From: Durusdinium trenchii
Lineage: Eukaryota; Sar; Dinophyceae; Suessiales; Symbiodiniaceae
Direction: 5' to 3'
Assembly: GCA_963970005.1 (NCBI GenBank)
Contig: CAXAMN010029061.1
Location: forward strand, 454,500 to 518,499
DNA: 64,000 nt
Shown: positions 17,156-30,750 of the stretch, piece after piece
Numbering within the stretch: position 1 is the first letter of the stretch
How the letters are laid out: each line of letters begins with the position of its first letter
Translations under genes and position numbers: made by a program
The notes under the pieces: model-generated
What the model was told of the DNA's origin: nothing
Databases searched by the model: none
Seen by the model: only the letters and a program-made list of their open reading frames with translations

Positions 17156-20100
17156 ACTACCATATTGGTCTCTCGCTGGTTTTCGTCCTCTCCTTTCTCA
17201 GGTACTGGCTTTTTTGATGAATGCAAGGGACTAAAGCTGATGTAGGCATCAAAGCTACCCATCACTGCGTGTTTGACTTGGCTTCAAGAAGAAGCTGAAT
17301 GGCTGTAGTCTGCAGGACTGCGGATTGCGGTCTACGACAGACACGTGGCCTCGAAGGATGCTTGCTACCAAGGCCTGACAAGTGTCAATGCCGTCGTGCT
17401 AAGTACATAACCAATACACCACAACACTCGCGTTTCGTTTTCGATGGATATGTGTACATACATAAAATTCAAGATCAGCAGTGTTCAACTCAGCATTGTA
17501 GATCCAGCGAGCAGAAACTCTTCCAATGTTTTTTCCCTGAGTGTGCCAAGAAGTGCAGGAGGCACAGACAACAGGATGTCACATGTCTTTCTTCCTGGAA
17601 TAGTTTCAAAACGCTTTGCGCAGGTTCCATGGCTGTGGCTTTGCTCAATTGGTTCACATTAATATTTCGAGAGAATAGCAGATGACAAACGAGATTCCAA
17701 GTGATATACTCAGGCAGCGGCCGCTGCCTATCCATTAGATATTCGATACTTGGATTGAAAAAAAACCTTCCTCCTAGCACTCTGACTTCCGGCGAGGTGA
17801 AGTCTGCCACATGAACTTTTGCAGTGGCTGCGCATTGTAAAGAACCTACCATCTATGCGCTTTGAAAAAATGTGCAGATGTACACAAAAATTGTGTGTGT
17901 GTGTGTGCGCGCGTGAGTGTGTAACCTGCTAGACATCTTCACATTTGATATCTTCATCTCTCACATCTTCACAGCTTCTTTCATCGTATTAAAGTCTTAT
18001 TTCTTGGGCTAGGCGGGGGTGGGGCGCTCGAGACGCCACGAAAGTAACTGCTTGCGGCCTTTTACGGGAATCGTGCGCGTCGAGTGCCCGCTGCGGCGAA
18101 ATGCCTAAGAAACGAGTCTAAGATGATGGTCAACGTGTCAAATCGCCTGTTGTCGGTGTCAACCGCCACCCTCTCGACCTGGGAGGTCTCGGCGTCCCAA
18201 CTCTTAACTGATTTCCGTAGCTATTTGGCGCAGATAAGAAATCAGTCTCCGTGCCCCTTGCAGATTCAAATGTCAAAGACTACATGTGGCCACGTATGGG
18301 TCACCGGTATGAAGGCAAATACGAGAGCGAGCAAGGTGCGCACGTGTGAGATTGCAGAGGTGACATGAAAGCACACATATTGGAGCAAACACATGAGATC
18401 ACACGCAGGGTTACAACAACACATGGGGGAGCGGCGAGTGGGAGCGCACATAAAGGGCACGCGTAGGGCAGACAATTGCCCGATCTTCATTTTGCCTTGC
18501 AGATACGGTCCTCCTAGATTGGGTGACGCCACGCTCGTGTCGGCTCGTTGGAGGCTATACCCCGTGTTCTTGCAAAAGGCATTGAGTTCATCGGTTCTTG
18601 CAGGTGTGGAAGGCATCATGGGGCAATTTGCACAGAGCACGCCTACAAGAGCGCACGCACTTGGGAAAACAAAAACGCGCACGGTCTGAATGCATTTGGA
18701 CGCCACACGCCGTACGGAAGACTAAGTAGAAAAATGCTGCAATTTATAACATCAATTAACCAGGGAGTATGCAAGACAGTCTAAGCATCTTTACAATCCG
18801 CAAAGTCCTCAAGAAGTCATCGGACACTTGAAGTCAAGTTCAAGTTCCACCGCAACCCACTACCATTCGTTCATTAATCATCTCTTTCAAACCCACCTCT
18901 TAGGGTCCCACGTTCCAGCATCAACTTCTCACTTGCGTCGTTTAGAATCACCCTGCTTGGAATCGCTTGCCGGATGCTGCCGGTGTTTGCGCCGTTTGAC
19001 GGGCTCCCGCCTGAAATGATCCTAATGATACGAACAAATGCCGGAAATGTTGAAACAGAAAGAAGGAGGACCTTGCCAGTGCCAAGCTGCTCCACAATGT
19101 CATTCATCACAAGTGCAACCTGCAAGGGTGCTGGAGGGCAATTACATCATCCTTGCAAATCCAAGGAGATTTTGCCATCGACACCAACTGCGAGTCCATT
19201 CTTCAAAATTCACAGTCGACGTTGGAGTGGAGCCGCACTTAGAGGCTAAAACATAAGAGCATGTTGCACAAGCATTTGTGGGCAAGATTGGAAACGGTTT
19301 TTTGTTTGTGTTGCTTTATATACAGTATATATATATAACCAAGATTGAAAAAGCTATTGCAGTGGCCATGGAAGCAACACATTGTGAAGACCTAAAATGA
19401 CACATTCTGGTGACAGTTTGTGTCTATTATGCTATTCTGGATCCTACGGCCATTTTCCTTCAGCTAGCTACATGGGTAGTTACTTGGGTTCCTGATTCAC
19501 ATTGATCACCCTTGCAACATCCATGTCACGAAAGCCAACGTCAGCTAGCTTCAAGTTATAGGATCGCTGTCACTGCCCATCTCATTGGTTTTTGGTGTCC
19601 TTTGTGTGTCTTGAACACTTTTGACCGTTTCACAAACTGAGATGAAATCAAATATGTCCTGCACCAAGCAGCTGCACGCAACTCAAGGTTCGCAGTGAGG
19701 GACTACATCACGAAAAGCCTCGCCTCTGGCGGCACTAGTGCAACTTATCCGATAGCGTACCCCTCCCAGTTTCCACAAAAGGGTTGCACAGTGGGTGTCC
19801 CTGAATTCGCAAATATAAAGATCTGTGTGACGGATTCTCAAGTGAAGGTCCTATTGCAGAAAGGCTTGCTCCTCAAAGTTTGCTGAATTGTGTTCTTTGA
19901 ACATGTTTGAGGCGGAAGCTACCTCCAAGCATTTTAATTGAACCCTACCCAGGTTATGTGTACAGCTTTCGTCGCAACTTTGCAGCTTCCAGAGCCTCAG
20001 TTTGCATCACGGCCAACCTGCCGAGGTGTTGGGGGTGGGCTTTGGGGATGTATATGAAATGTTTGCCTAGTAACGGGCCAGCGAAGCCAAGCACGTGCAC

Positions 20101-20742
20101 ACACCATAATGCCTTGGAGAAGGCTTTAGCTTGGTGTTTTTGCACCCAGTAATTTCACTTTTGAAAGCTGAACATTGAATGCTGGCAAAGGAGAGTTGAT
20201 TTTGATGCCTACAAAACACAGACTCACTGTAAAAGATTCCCTACTTTCCAGACTACATGGTGGGAAAGGCAGAGATCGAGAAAGACTGCAAACAAAGAAG
20301 CAACTCAAGATCTGATAAATGGACCTTGTTTGATGTACCACAAGCACGTACACATGACGCCAAGGTGTGAGTGTACAGCAGAGCTGCTTGCAATGTCTTG
20401 CAAAGAAAGCGTGACAGTTGCATTGACATTGCAGTGAGAGGGTCTTCTCAACTGCTTTGGCCCTTGCCCCACCCCATGGAAGACGAGTAGGTTACACACT
20501 CACAGCTTGTGGCATTGCTTGCAGATGCTACGTACTTCCACCTGGCTGCAATTCAGACTGAACAATTTGCTTTGATACTGGCAGTCTTTCCATCACCTAT
20601 CCAAGACAGGATGTGCTACGGGAATGTTTTGCTCTGTGACATTGAGTGTTGTGAATCTGCAAGTTTGCCTCCATCTCACCCTCCAATGGTTCAGCGAAGC
20701 CAAGCAACCCAGAACCATTCGTGGTTTATATACATATGTAAG
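17156..20742. other. No gene seen; CpG-rich patch and simple repeats
   Basis: A (TG)n run lies at 17887-17922 and an AT run at 19317-19337. A CG-richer patch (about 18005-18720) has open frames on both strands but no recognisable domain and no splice-site support. The rest is mixed sequence with frequent stops. Confidence 0.5.
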
Positions 20743-21159
20743 TTGAGAAGCCCTTGGAATGCATAAGACATGTTTTGTAGATTTAGGTCAAAACCTATAC
20801 AGCAAAAACCAGGTCCTGAGGGCTCCAAATTATATAATTTGGGGTTTGGGGGGGTCAAGTTCGCCAAAAACTTTGTGTCAAGGCGTCCAAATTCCGGGTC
20901 CCTCCAAGGACGCAATATTTTTGCGCAAGATGTTTTGAGGCAAAATTTTTGGCAAGTGCCTTAAAGAAGCTACTAGGAACAAGTGCATCGCTTCTAGTAA
21001 CAAGTGCCTTAGTAGTAACAATGTTCGCTACTAGTAGCAAGAAGCTACTCCAGACTCCAAATTCAAGACCGCGTGACTCGCATGACGGACATGTTTTGGC
21101 TGGCAGGGTGCCAATACCACGATACGTGCCGAGTCTTATGCATTCCAAGGGCTTCCCAA
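20743..21159. mobile_element. Fold-back MITE-like element, 417 bp
   Basis: 20743-20769 and 21133-21159 are 27-bp inverted repeats with one mismatch (core GAAGCCCTTGGAATGCATAA). TTTATATA outside both ends may be part of the element or of the target. Inside, at 20970-21052, are repeated words of the type CTAGTAACAAGTGCCTTAG, which recur at 63.5 and 63.8 kb. No coding capacity. Confidence 0.65.
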
Positions 21160-22969
21160 TATATAAATCAATCAAGCACGTGTGACTATTATACCATAGT
21201 GTTACAGTTGGTTCGTTCTTTTTGAGCTTCCGCACAGAATTCTAGTGGACGGCCAAGGAGTGCAACTTTGAAAATGGCACCTATTTCACAAGCGCCGTGG
21301 TTACCACAACAACGCTTGATGCTATAGCCCGGGTCTGATTCTTCTGGGGTTTTGCACATGACAAATGCATTCTGTGGCGCGCATTCAGGCAACAGATTGT
21401 GCGAATCACGGCAGCAAAGGGCTGTGAACAGAGCTTGTGGATAGTAGACACTTTTGAGGGGCATGTGGCATGTGTGACGTTCAATCAACCAGTCTGGATG
21501 ATCCTACAAGGAATGAAGGCATGACCCTCACCACTGCGTCGATGTGCGCAGAGCCAGCATTCAATGTCAGATGGCCCAGATTGTGTTTCAAAGTCAAAGG
21601 AACCGTATCAATGAAAAAAGAAGGTAAGGGATGGTAAGCGGCCCTTTTAATCAGGGCCCTAGGACCAAAGTGTGCCCTGAAAGGGACCCCATACTTTGTT
21701 TTGTATTCGCTTTCTTTTCTTTTCTCTATATTAGTATCGAAACTTGAACAGCATGTGCAAAGACCAAGACAAGTCGTGTCTTTGTTCGAGTGTCCCCAGC
21801 TTGAGCAATCATTTCTCAGGTATCTTCATATTGTGCTGCAAACAATGTGAGGACAATGGGGTGGATTCAAATGCAAGATGTGTGCTTGCGCATTGCAGCA
21901 AATTGCAAGTGTGCTTTACTATTTTGTGCCCCCATGTCTTGTGCAAGGCGTTTGGATGAACTTGATATGGACTTGAATGTGCAGCCAGGAGTGAAGGCAG
22001 CCGGGAGTCAGGGCTTTGTTTAGAAGTGGGTAGACTTTTGGGATCTCCCTGGCACTTTTACATCATGCATGTAGTTGCTATTCATGCTGCAGGAAAGCAC
22101 TTGTGTTGAAACGGAAAGTTCTTGCAAGAGTGTTGATCTGACTTTGTTGGAGTTCTCTTTTAAACTAGTGCTTTCTGCCCGTACCGGGCTTTTTCTTCCT
22201 TGCCCACTTCTTTGCATTCCCTCGCCCAGTTACGTGTTGTTCGCTTGCGATCCCTGTGTGTGCCCTGTGTTGCTGAGAGGTGGATGCATTAACAAAGCAC
22301 AGGGCACAGTGTGCACTCACGGACCTTGCAACGCGCCTCATTCACGCCATGCTAATGCAAAAATCAGGGTTCAACTACAGTGGGCATGACAAGAGAAAGT
22401 GAATGCACCAAGCCGAGAACTTGAACATGGCCACAGGAAATGAGAGAATCGCGCAGCAAGAACCCAAGCAGATTGATGTGGGAAATGCAGAATATCGCTA
22501 TGATGCAGCGAATACACAAGAGAAGAATGGCAAACAAATGAACTCTTAGAATGGAAAAGGATGAAATGTTGGAACACAAGAGGCTGATGTGAAAATCCAA
22601 GATTGGAACAGTGTGGGATTTCAAACAAGTCGTCCACCTGGGCAAACATGATTTGAGATGTGTCACCGCGATGCATAGCTCAATCACGGGTTTGGAGCAC
22701 GCAACTGGAAAGTCTGCAAACTCACAGTGTCTCTGAGACCTGGGACTTCTGAAGCAGCATACTGGGAGGGTTTGTCAGAGTCCGGTAAGAAACCATGCAT
22801 ATACTGTAAGACCTATTTATACATTATACACAGTAGGGATGATGAAAAAGGGAGGCTAGAGAATCATGTTTTCCAGAACTGTCCAGGGGCCCTGACTCAA
22901 TGCCATTGGGAATATGGCAATACTCCACCCCATGTCACCCCGTTCCCTCACGATATCTCATCATCTTGC

Positions 22970-23089
22970 TCCTAGTAGCGATGCCCTTTGCTCCTAGTAG
23001 CGTCCTTGCTCCTAGTAGCGATGCCAGGAGCCCCTAGTAGCGTCCTTGCTCCTAGTAGCGATATGTAGCGATGCCCTTTGCTCCAATTT
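22970..23089 (+). repeat. Short copy of the 40-bp CTAGTAGCG family
   Basis: GCTCCTAGTAGCGATGCC and CCCTAGTAGCGTCCTTG alternate about three times, the same two half-units as in the large array at 57.7-59.0 kb. Confidence 0.8.
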
Positions 23090-25655
23090 CGATCTTCAGG
23101 CATTACTTGCTTCTTTGGTTCCCGTGCATGGCTCAACTGCTTCCTGTGGCAGCTGCTTCTCGTGGCTTTCCAACATCCATTTCTCCCCATTTGCTCCGAG
23201 GAACGCAAACGAGACCAGGAAGAGGCTACTGTGCCTGAAGCTCCCATTGAGGCACGTACAAGAACGTGCGAGTGGGCCGAGTGGGTGTACGGTCAGGTGT
23301 GAACTGAAAGCTACAGCAGAAATGGGGCCTTGTGAAAAACGAGTGTGTATGTGGCCCTGCGCATTTTTGGACCCCGAGATTTCAAGAGCTTTCCTGTCAT
23401 GTTGCTAGGAAAATGATGGGTAGTGCTTTGATGTACGAGGTACAGGCGTACGAGGTACGTGTGCACGAGGTCAAAACAATATTACAGTAATGGCTGGCGG
23501 CCGCAGATATACTAGACAAGCGCCTTTTCAAGTCCGTTTGTTCTGTAGCAAGGGGGGTTGTAGGGAACAAACATAGGCAGAACAGCGATTTGTTCATCAG
23601 TCCGTCCATCGATGATCGAGCATGTTGCAATGTTCCAGCGGGCCATGCAGATCGGTTCCCAGTTGGACAGTTCGAGGAACATATATATATATATAATATC
23701 CAACAACAAAAAACGTTGTAAGTTAAGCACACGAACTGAACTTGTTCAACTTACTGCTACCTGAGGAGGTATCCTTCCAGGCAGAAAGACACACCTCGCA
23801 CAGGCCCTAGCTTTTTCGTCTGCTATGAAAGCACAACTGAGCTACCTAGCCTCGGCTAGCCTAGCCAGATTGCTTTTCCCCAGGTTTGGGCATGCAGCCC
23901 TTCAAAACGCAGTAGTTGGATTCGATGGTGTGGAGGTGTGGAGGCAGCAGTTCGAAATGTTCGATTGCAAAGAGGGACAAAACAGGTGTTTGACCAGAAC
24001 CTCGATGATCTGGAGAATTGCGGAGGTGGGGTTGCGTTATCCTAACCTATTGTTACGATCTACTGGTAGAGTCCTTCTGCGGTTCCATACCATGATTGCT
24101 GCCATATCCACTTAAGCAGGCAACTTCTGCACCTCTGACAGGAGGCATGAGTCGATGCTTGATTGAACCTCTGCGTCATCATACCAAACGTAGCAAGCCT
24201 TGATTTCTTTGTCCAAAGCACAAGTCTTGCTGCCTCAAGGTTCAATCAACCTCGGGTTATTGTCCACGTTTTTCCAATTTTGAACATTGTGTTATTGGGC
24301 CGTTTGTGGCTTATCAACTTACCGTGCACAGTTGGTATTATATAACTAGTCGGAGAGTTGAAACACTAAGCAGCTTTGGAGCCGGATTTGTCAGTTTTTG
24401 GTCTAAACAGCGCAGGTGTTCAGTATTCAGTTTGGAACGACAAAACTACACTGCAAGCTGTTTTGACTAACGAGTCATTCAAAAGCTTTTCAACACGTTG
24501 CTGCGCAAAAGCGGAAGCCTGCAGGCTTCAGACAGCGACTACTGCACCAGCGACAGCTCCAGCTTCAAACCTGCAGGTGAGATCCCGATTTGTGACAATG
24601 TTGTGTATGCACAGGAGCATTTCATATGCACCGTCAACTTGTGTTCAGCTCTTTAAAACTCCTTTGAAGGGTGAAGACTTGTTTGCGCGTATGCCGTCGT
24701 ATGCCCTTCCCTTCCTTGTGAACTTGAGTCAGCATTGTAGGAATACACAACGACCCCCTGGTCAACATGCACATGCTACATGCCCGGACCTTTTGGGGGT
24801 GTGAACTGCATGTTGGCGCTATGTTCGAAGTCTATTTTATTTCCTGGCTATTGTTTCAGAGTATCCGTGGTTTGTTGTGTTTACTGAGGCAGTGCATCCC
24901 CGGTGTGAGGACAAGGAGTGTTTCTTGCCCAGCCGGAGTAACCTGCCAGGACAGAAGTAGACAGCTTGAAAGCATCGTTGCTACTTTGCGAGCCTATGGC
25001 ATCCTATGATGTGACTATGCGTATATTTTTGTGACCAAGCAATCATCCAAAGACAATATGGCCTTCCAAGACCCATTCTGGCCAAAAAAAGGTTTGGTTG
25101 AGGTGAAGTTGAGGTGAAGAAGGGCTACTCGTGCTTATTTTGGTTGTTTCGTTGTTGGCTGCGGAACCTGCTTGATTCCTGTTTGGTGCTTGGCTGCTTA
25201 CTAGATAAGCATGTCGTTCAGCACTAGTCACTAGTGTTGTTTCTTATCCTTTATGTGTTGCGTTGCCTATCCATTGCTGGGCAGCAGAACCAGAGAAACA
25301 TTCAACAGGTCAACTTGATCTGACGTCGTTTGTGGATACTCAATACTCAGCATTACACGGCTGAAGTTTGTGAAGTTTGTTACTTGGAGCTGCGTTGGTT
25401 CGTACATTGTCAGAATGAGCTGGGATAGTGCGGCGGCGGTCATTCTAACTCCTTCGAAACTACCTTGCAGAATTGACATGTCGTGTTCTCTCAAAGACAG
25501 TTGCTCCGAGGTTTTAAGTTCGGCACAACTGTGACTGAAACTTTGGATCTATTGTATTTGTCAGAAAACTTGAAAACCAGAATTGACAAGGATGTGGTCG
25601 TTTGAAGTAGGGCTTTGTGTTTTGGAGTTGCACAAAGCCCGTAGTAGTGTTCTTT

Positions 25656-25733
25656 TGTTCCTAGTAGTACGGCCAGGAGCCCCTAGTAGCGATGCCCTTT
25701 GCTCCTAGTAGCGTCCTTGCTCCTAGGGATGTT
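25656..25733 (+). repeat. Short copy of the 40-bp CTAGTAGCG family
   Basis: About two units (TCCTAGTAGTACGGCCAGG, CCCCTAGTAGCGATGCCC and so on), including the TACGGCC variant also found in the 58-kb array. Confidence 0.75.
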
Positions 25734-26144
25734 GGCCTTGCACGTTGGCCAGGAGGGCAGAACTGTTGCACTCATGCCACGCCTTGCCAATGATAAGCTT
25801 ATTCACGCCGCTATGCGGCTGGGTCCGCCCAGACCGGGAGAAATGTCTGATTGTTTCCATCATTGAGACCGTTACGTGCTTTGGAAGCCCTGCATCGAAC
25901 CATATGAGTCAGAGACAGGCAATTTGAGGCAATGCCCTTTTTGACACCGAGCACCTGCCATCTAGAGGCTGCTGTTTGACACTGCGAGCTTTAGTACAGA
26001 TTACTTGTTGCTAGTAGAACTAAACATGCAACTTCATGTGTGCGTGAGATGTTGCGGAGCCCTTTGTGACGCATGCTTCTTGTGACAAACAGCTGTTCAA
26101 AAGATGTTCTGAGTGCTACTAAAATACATAGGTTCCCACCGTCC

Positions 26145-26185
26145 CGGCTCTACCTGGCTAGTACGAACCCCTAGCCAGCGAGCCG
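26145..26185. repeat. 14-bp interrupted hairpin
   Basis: CGGCTC (26145-26150) pairs with GAGCCG (26180-26185), and CTGGCTAG (26154-26161) pairs with CTAGCCAG (26171-26178) around a 9-base loop, with a TAC/C bulge. TACCTGGCT recurs near 26211, so this may be one end of a small repeat. It lacks tRNA boxes. Confidence 0.6.
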
Positions 26186-26859
26186 TACCATGAAGCCGCT
26201 GGTACCTGGCTATTTTTGACCAAATCTCAAAAACCTCAACGTTCTTTTAACTGTTTCAAGAACGCCTCAAAAAGTTGCGTGTCCAAAAACATCCAAAAAC
26301 CTTCATCAAATGCCGGTATGTACCGCGGTTTTTGCACTCGATGTTCAACAACCTTCAAAAGCTCGGGTTTCTTGACCGAAAAATAGCCCCCCCCCCCCGC
26401 TCAAGCTGAAACCTTGCGATTGACTATGCCACCCGGATACACGCGCCCCAATACCTTCGGTGCGGGCGGCTTTTAGATTCTCGACATCTCAGCGGTGGCA
26501 CAGCACAGCTCTATCTGAATTCGACTCCTGCTCACCCGAGCAAAGTGATCGCACAGGAACGGCAGTGTAGCTTGAGCAGAGTAAGGAGAGAACGTGATGC
26601 CCCTTTTGCAAGCAGGAGCCAAAACCTTCCTCTGCTCAATCATGCGTGTGCAAGCACTGCTCTGATTGTGATGTGCTGCTCTTCGTTTCGAACTCAGTGC
26701 CAGTGTGTGAACACACCTATATGTATAGAGCAGTTATATATGTACATATAGAAGTGAGACTTTGGATGTGTTCCTTGGTACGTGCCTGCCAGAGTCAGCA
26801 CTCTCAATCTCTCACACACACACAAACGTCGGAATACCTGTTCCAAGCATCATTGCAAT

Positions 26860-27013
26860 GATACCTCTCCAGGTTCTCATCACGGCATTTGCCTACCTCT
26901 TCCAAGGGGTCGTGTCCTTCTTGCTGTGGCTGGGCTTCTTGGTGGTGGCGTTCCTGGAAGAGGTCGTGAAACTGATGGGAAGACATCAGACAGCAAGTGT
27001 CAGAAAGCGCTGA
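26860..27013 (+). CDS. Possible small membrane protein or exon
   Basis: Beginning at ATG 26860, 51 codons read MIPLQVLITAFAYLFQGVV then SFLLWLGFLVVAFLEEVVKL and a basic end (GRHQTASVRKR). The first 40 residues are strongly hydrophobic and could form one or two membrane segments, with positive charge at the C-terminus. No family recognised and no splice support. It may be chance. Confidence 0.25.
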
Positions 27014-29769
27014 ATCGTCCAGTTTAGTCAATCGCCTTAGTGTGCAGAAGAAGGAACAATCAAAAATTATAAACATGTTATGTAACAACAGTTCCTTTTC
27101 GCTTTTTGTTGTGGCTGGCACAGCATTCCTCCGAAGGACGACTACATAGACATGTCCATTGGTCTCAAATGCAACCTTCTCAGCATGCAAACAATGCAAC
27201 GAAGGCAGAGCAGGATTGACTCCAAGGTAGAAGTTATGTCAAGCAAGCATTGCATCTCAAGAATGTCTCGGTCAAGAAAGCTGCGACTGCTCAAAAGCAT
27301 TCATCCAAGTGCCGCAGAATAGTACTCCAGAGTTAGTTTTGCAAGCTGAAAACCCAGGCATTGGCTGCTTTTGTAAATTCCTGCCAATCATAACAAAGCT
27401 GCTTGGCATCTTAAGGGAAGACCCAAGGCCTGTCTCAAAGAGGTTTGTCTAAGACTGGACTGCCCCTGTAAGACCCAGGATCATGACGTATGCCACCATG
27501 CTGCTCATCATTCTTCTCACAATCACAGTTGGTTGCCTAGCATCTCACCACCTTGACAACCGTGAATCTTGCATCCGAGATGCAAGGCATTGGTTCCTAT
27601 TGGTGATGCCTTCTCAGACTGCAAGGATAATGCAACGTTCACAATGCTCGTGTCAAGCTGAGCTGGCTGTCAATCCGCATCCGGTGCATCGTTCTAAGAA
27701 GTCTTGTCAATCAATACATCGCGAGGCCATTGGAGGCATTTGTGTTTGGGCTGCAGCCTTACAAATCTCAAAGTCACAGCTTTTGGCTCTCATAGTTTCT
27801 TGTTGCACCTGCAATCTACTTGTTATACAAGTCATTGACTGAATGCTGCCCATCAAATGCAGAGGTTGTGCAATTGATTGTTGGCGTCTACATGCACAAG
27901 TACAAGCCGAGACCTGAATTGTTCCTGCTGGGGGCACGCTTGGAGTGCGAATGTGTTTCGATGTTTCACCGTTTCTACTCGGTCTTTGAAAGGGCTAGGA
28001 AGACAAGGGCTGTCCGCCCGTTGCTACCCATTGGGTGGCTATGTTTGAGAAACAACTCAAGTTGTTTGTATCCTGAAGATGTTCAATTAGTATGTTTGTC
28101 CATGTTGACTGTGTCTCCCGGCCGCGTGCTTATGCTTGTCCACTTTGCTGTGAATGGAGGGTGCTATGAATCAACAAGATTCTTCAGCAGTTATGCCTTC
28201 CGCTGTTTCTTTGGCTTATGTGCCTAAGATCGAAGGCCAATGCCACCCTGGCTTCATACCGCATCATCTTCAGGGGCTGCAATCTCAGGAAAAGGAACAT
28301 GTTCCAATGCGTCATTTCCCTCAAAAAGGCAGAAGAGAAGAAAAGGAACAGGATGCCTTTGTTTGTTGCTTTTCTACCTACAGCACTTAGCAGTCTGGAA
28401 TGTCGAACACTGAGACTTCGAAGTGCACATCCTTTGCCAAACCAAGATCAAGCGGCTCTTCTTCAAGCCCCTGAATGTAGTTGGACCGTGAGACATGTCT
28501 TCCTTTTGAATCTCCAGGTATTGAGATAAACAGTGTTCAACCCGAGAGTACGTTCACATCTTTGGTATTCTCAAGTTAGCACTGCCTGGGCTCGAATTGC
28601 CTTCTAGAGAAAATTGATGAGAAGTGAAAATTCCAATTGCGCAGTTTCACCAAGTAGCAATTTACCCGACGCAGTTTAGTTGCGATGCCGCGCATCCATT
28701 CATGACGCTAAAGCCGTTGATTGCAGGTTGACATTGAGAGCATCTTGGAGCGACGGAAAACGCCCGGCATCGTAGTCAAGTCAGCAGAAGCATGCAGAAG
28801 CCCTCTCAAAGCCTTAAGCTGCCAAAAGCTGTTGTGTTGGGAATGGCAGCTGTCACCATGGGAGAGATTATGGGAGAACCATGGAGAACCCACCTCACTG
28901 TTTTCTCACCTACCGATTTGTTTTCTTTCCTCTTTGTTTGTCCAAAGTCTATTGCGGCCCCACCCTTCACCCTGGAGCTGTCAATTGTTTCTGTTTGTCT
29001 CTCTTGGTGTCAAAATGTGTCAAATGTAATTCCTTTTATCCAAGGACCCTTTGCTCTTCTCAGTGGTATCTACAGGGGGTTCTATACAACATTTTAGCAG
29101 TGCAACCGCACAGCAAACCAAGTGCATTGTGCTTTTAGAAAGCACATGAAAGCACAGCACAGAATCACCTCGCTTGGCAAGCAATGTTCAACGAGGTTAT
29201 TTGACGTTTGGTCCGACTGGTCCAACTCTTTGTCGACAACATGTTATTTGGCTCTAGCAACAGCCCAAGCCGCCTCTTGATTATACTCCTACAGCATGTG
29301 TCACATTACTGACCCTACATTGAATGATCTCCCTATCTCTCTCCTTCATGCACCTTTGTCGTGTCTTGTCCAAAGTGTCGTGTTGGCTCACGTCGTGTAT
29401 ATTGAATCGTGCAAAAAAATTTACACCAGCATAGACCCAAATAGCTAGGCAGAATCCCACGACCTGTTGACATGCGACTGGCTGGAACAAGAATGTACGC
29501 AGCCTGCGCAGCCAGCTTACGGCACCTCCACAGCGCGCACAATCAGCTGACACCAGCACCGGTGCGCTTTGCCAGCTGACAACACCGGCAGCGGCGCCAG
29601 CACCCGACCAGCGCCGCCGCCGGTCTTAAACGCGCGCTCAGCCAGCTCACGGCACCAGCACCCAGGACCACAACAAGCACCAGCACCGACACCCTTTCGA
29701 AAGCGCGCGCAGCCAGCTCATTCCTATTGGCAAAGAACCCCATAGCTATCCCTATTTGGGGAATAACAA

Positions 29770-30180
29770 CGTATGATCTTGCGCGTATAAGTTTATGTGC
29801 ACAAAAGTATGCGCGCAAGCAGCAAAGCCCGTAAGTGTCATTGGCCGAAGGCCAAGCAGTCTCCAGCGCCACTATTGACTTTGTAGCATGCTTGAAGCAA
29901 CGATCTGCAGAACGATACGGCCGTATGATCTTGCGCGTATAAGTTTATGCGCGCAAAAGTATGCGCACAAACGGCAAAGCCCGCAGGCTTCACTCGCCCA
30001 AGGCCGAGCAGTATCCAGCACAGCTATTATGTGTGTAGCATGCTGAAAGAATGGTCGGTTGAGAGCCTGACGTTGCGCATAGAACATTGTACGTACAAAA
30101 GTACGCGCGCAAACAGTACAGCCCTTGACACAGCTGTCGGCCAAAACAGAACCTAAGAGTGTAAACACCCCGCAGCGCTA
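29770..30180 (+). repeat. Three tandem subrepeats of about 150 bp
   Basis: Each unit has TATGATCTTGCGCGTATAAG, then GCGCAAAAGTATGCGC, CAAACGGCAAAGCCCG, CAAGGCC.AGCAGT.TCCAGC and GTAGCATGCTTGAA. Units start near 29771, 29923 and 30062, the last more diverged. The same trio recurs at 32572-32990. Confidence 0.65.
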
Positions 30181-30259
30181 GAACGCTCAAGCGACAACAC
30201 CGCATGATGTTGCGCGCATAAGTTCACGCGGCCCATGACTGCTGGCGCTTCATTGTCAG

Positions 30260-30750
30260 AAGCGGCGCTTGGTCGCCCTTCACCCTTCACTGTCAGAAGC
30301 GGCGGTTGTTATCATTTCACTGTCAGAAGCGGGCGCCAGCACCGAGCATCGGCGCGCCAGCTCACGGCGCCCAGCACCAGCACTCAGCACCGGTATACCC
30401 AGCGCCCAGCACCAGCACCGCACCCGCGCTGCCAGCTCACAGCACCGGCGTTGGTGTCTCTACCACGCGCACTGCCAGCGCCCAGCACAGGCACCGTGTC
30501 TCACCACGCGCGCAGCCAGCTCACAGCACCCACACCACAGCCCGCACCAGCACCCCGTGCACAGCCAGCTCACAGCACCAGCGCCGGCAACCTGTCTCGA
30601 AAGCGCGCGCAGGCAGCTCATTGTTTTTTGAAGCAGATCCGAAAATAGACCCCCTCACATATGCAAGCTACACCACCAGCACCAGCAACCTGTCTCCACC
30701 ACGTGCACAGCCAGCTCACAGCACCAGCACCGGCGCCCAGCAACCTGTGC
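30260..30750 (+). repeat. GC-rich minisatellite with CAGCTCACAGCACCAGCACC
   Basis: Irregular copies of CAGCCAGCTCACAGCACC with GCACCGGC spacers and AAGCGCGCGCAG words. Several overlapping open frames rich in Pro, Ala, Ser and Thr are a product of the repeat and are not called as genes. Confidence 0.75.

Larger units (their letters stand above)
21160..29422. other. Gene-poor stretch with dispersed repeats
   Basis: No gene with a recognisable domain. It holds three or four 40-bp-family units at 22970-23089 and two at 25656-25733, a strong hairpin at 26145-26185 and a C11 run near 26387. Open frames at 24376 (with ATTAPATAPASNL before a CAG-GTGAG donor) and 28154 have no supported product. Confidence 0.45.
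29423..30750 (+). repeat. Left copy of a segmental duplication
   Basis: From ACACCAGCATAGACCCAAAT the sequence is nearly the same as at 32286 onward, offset about 2862 bases, through the TGTTGACATGCGACTGGCTGG block, the 150-bp subrepeats and the CAGCTCACAGCACCAGCACC minisatellite. Copies end near 30.75 and 33.55 kb with indels in the minisatellite part. Confidence 0.8.
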
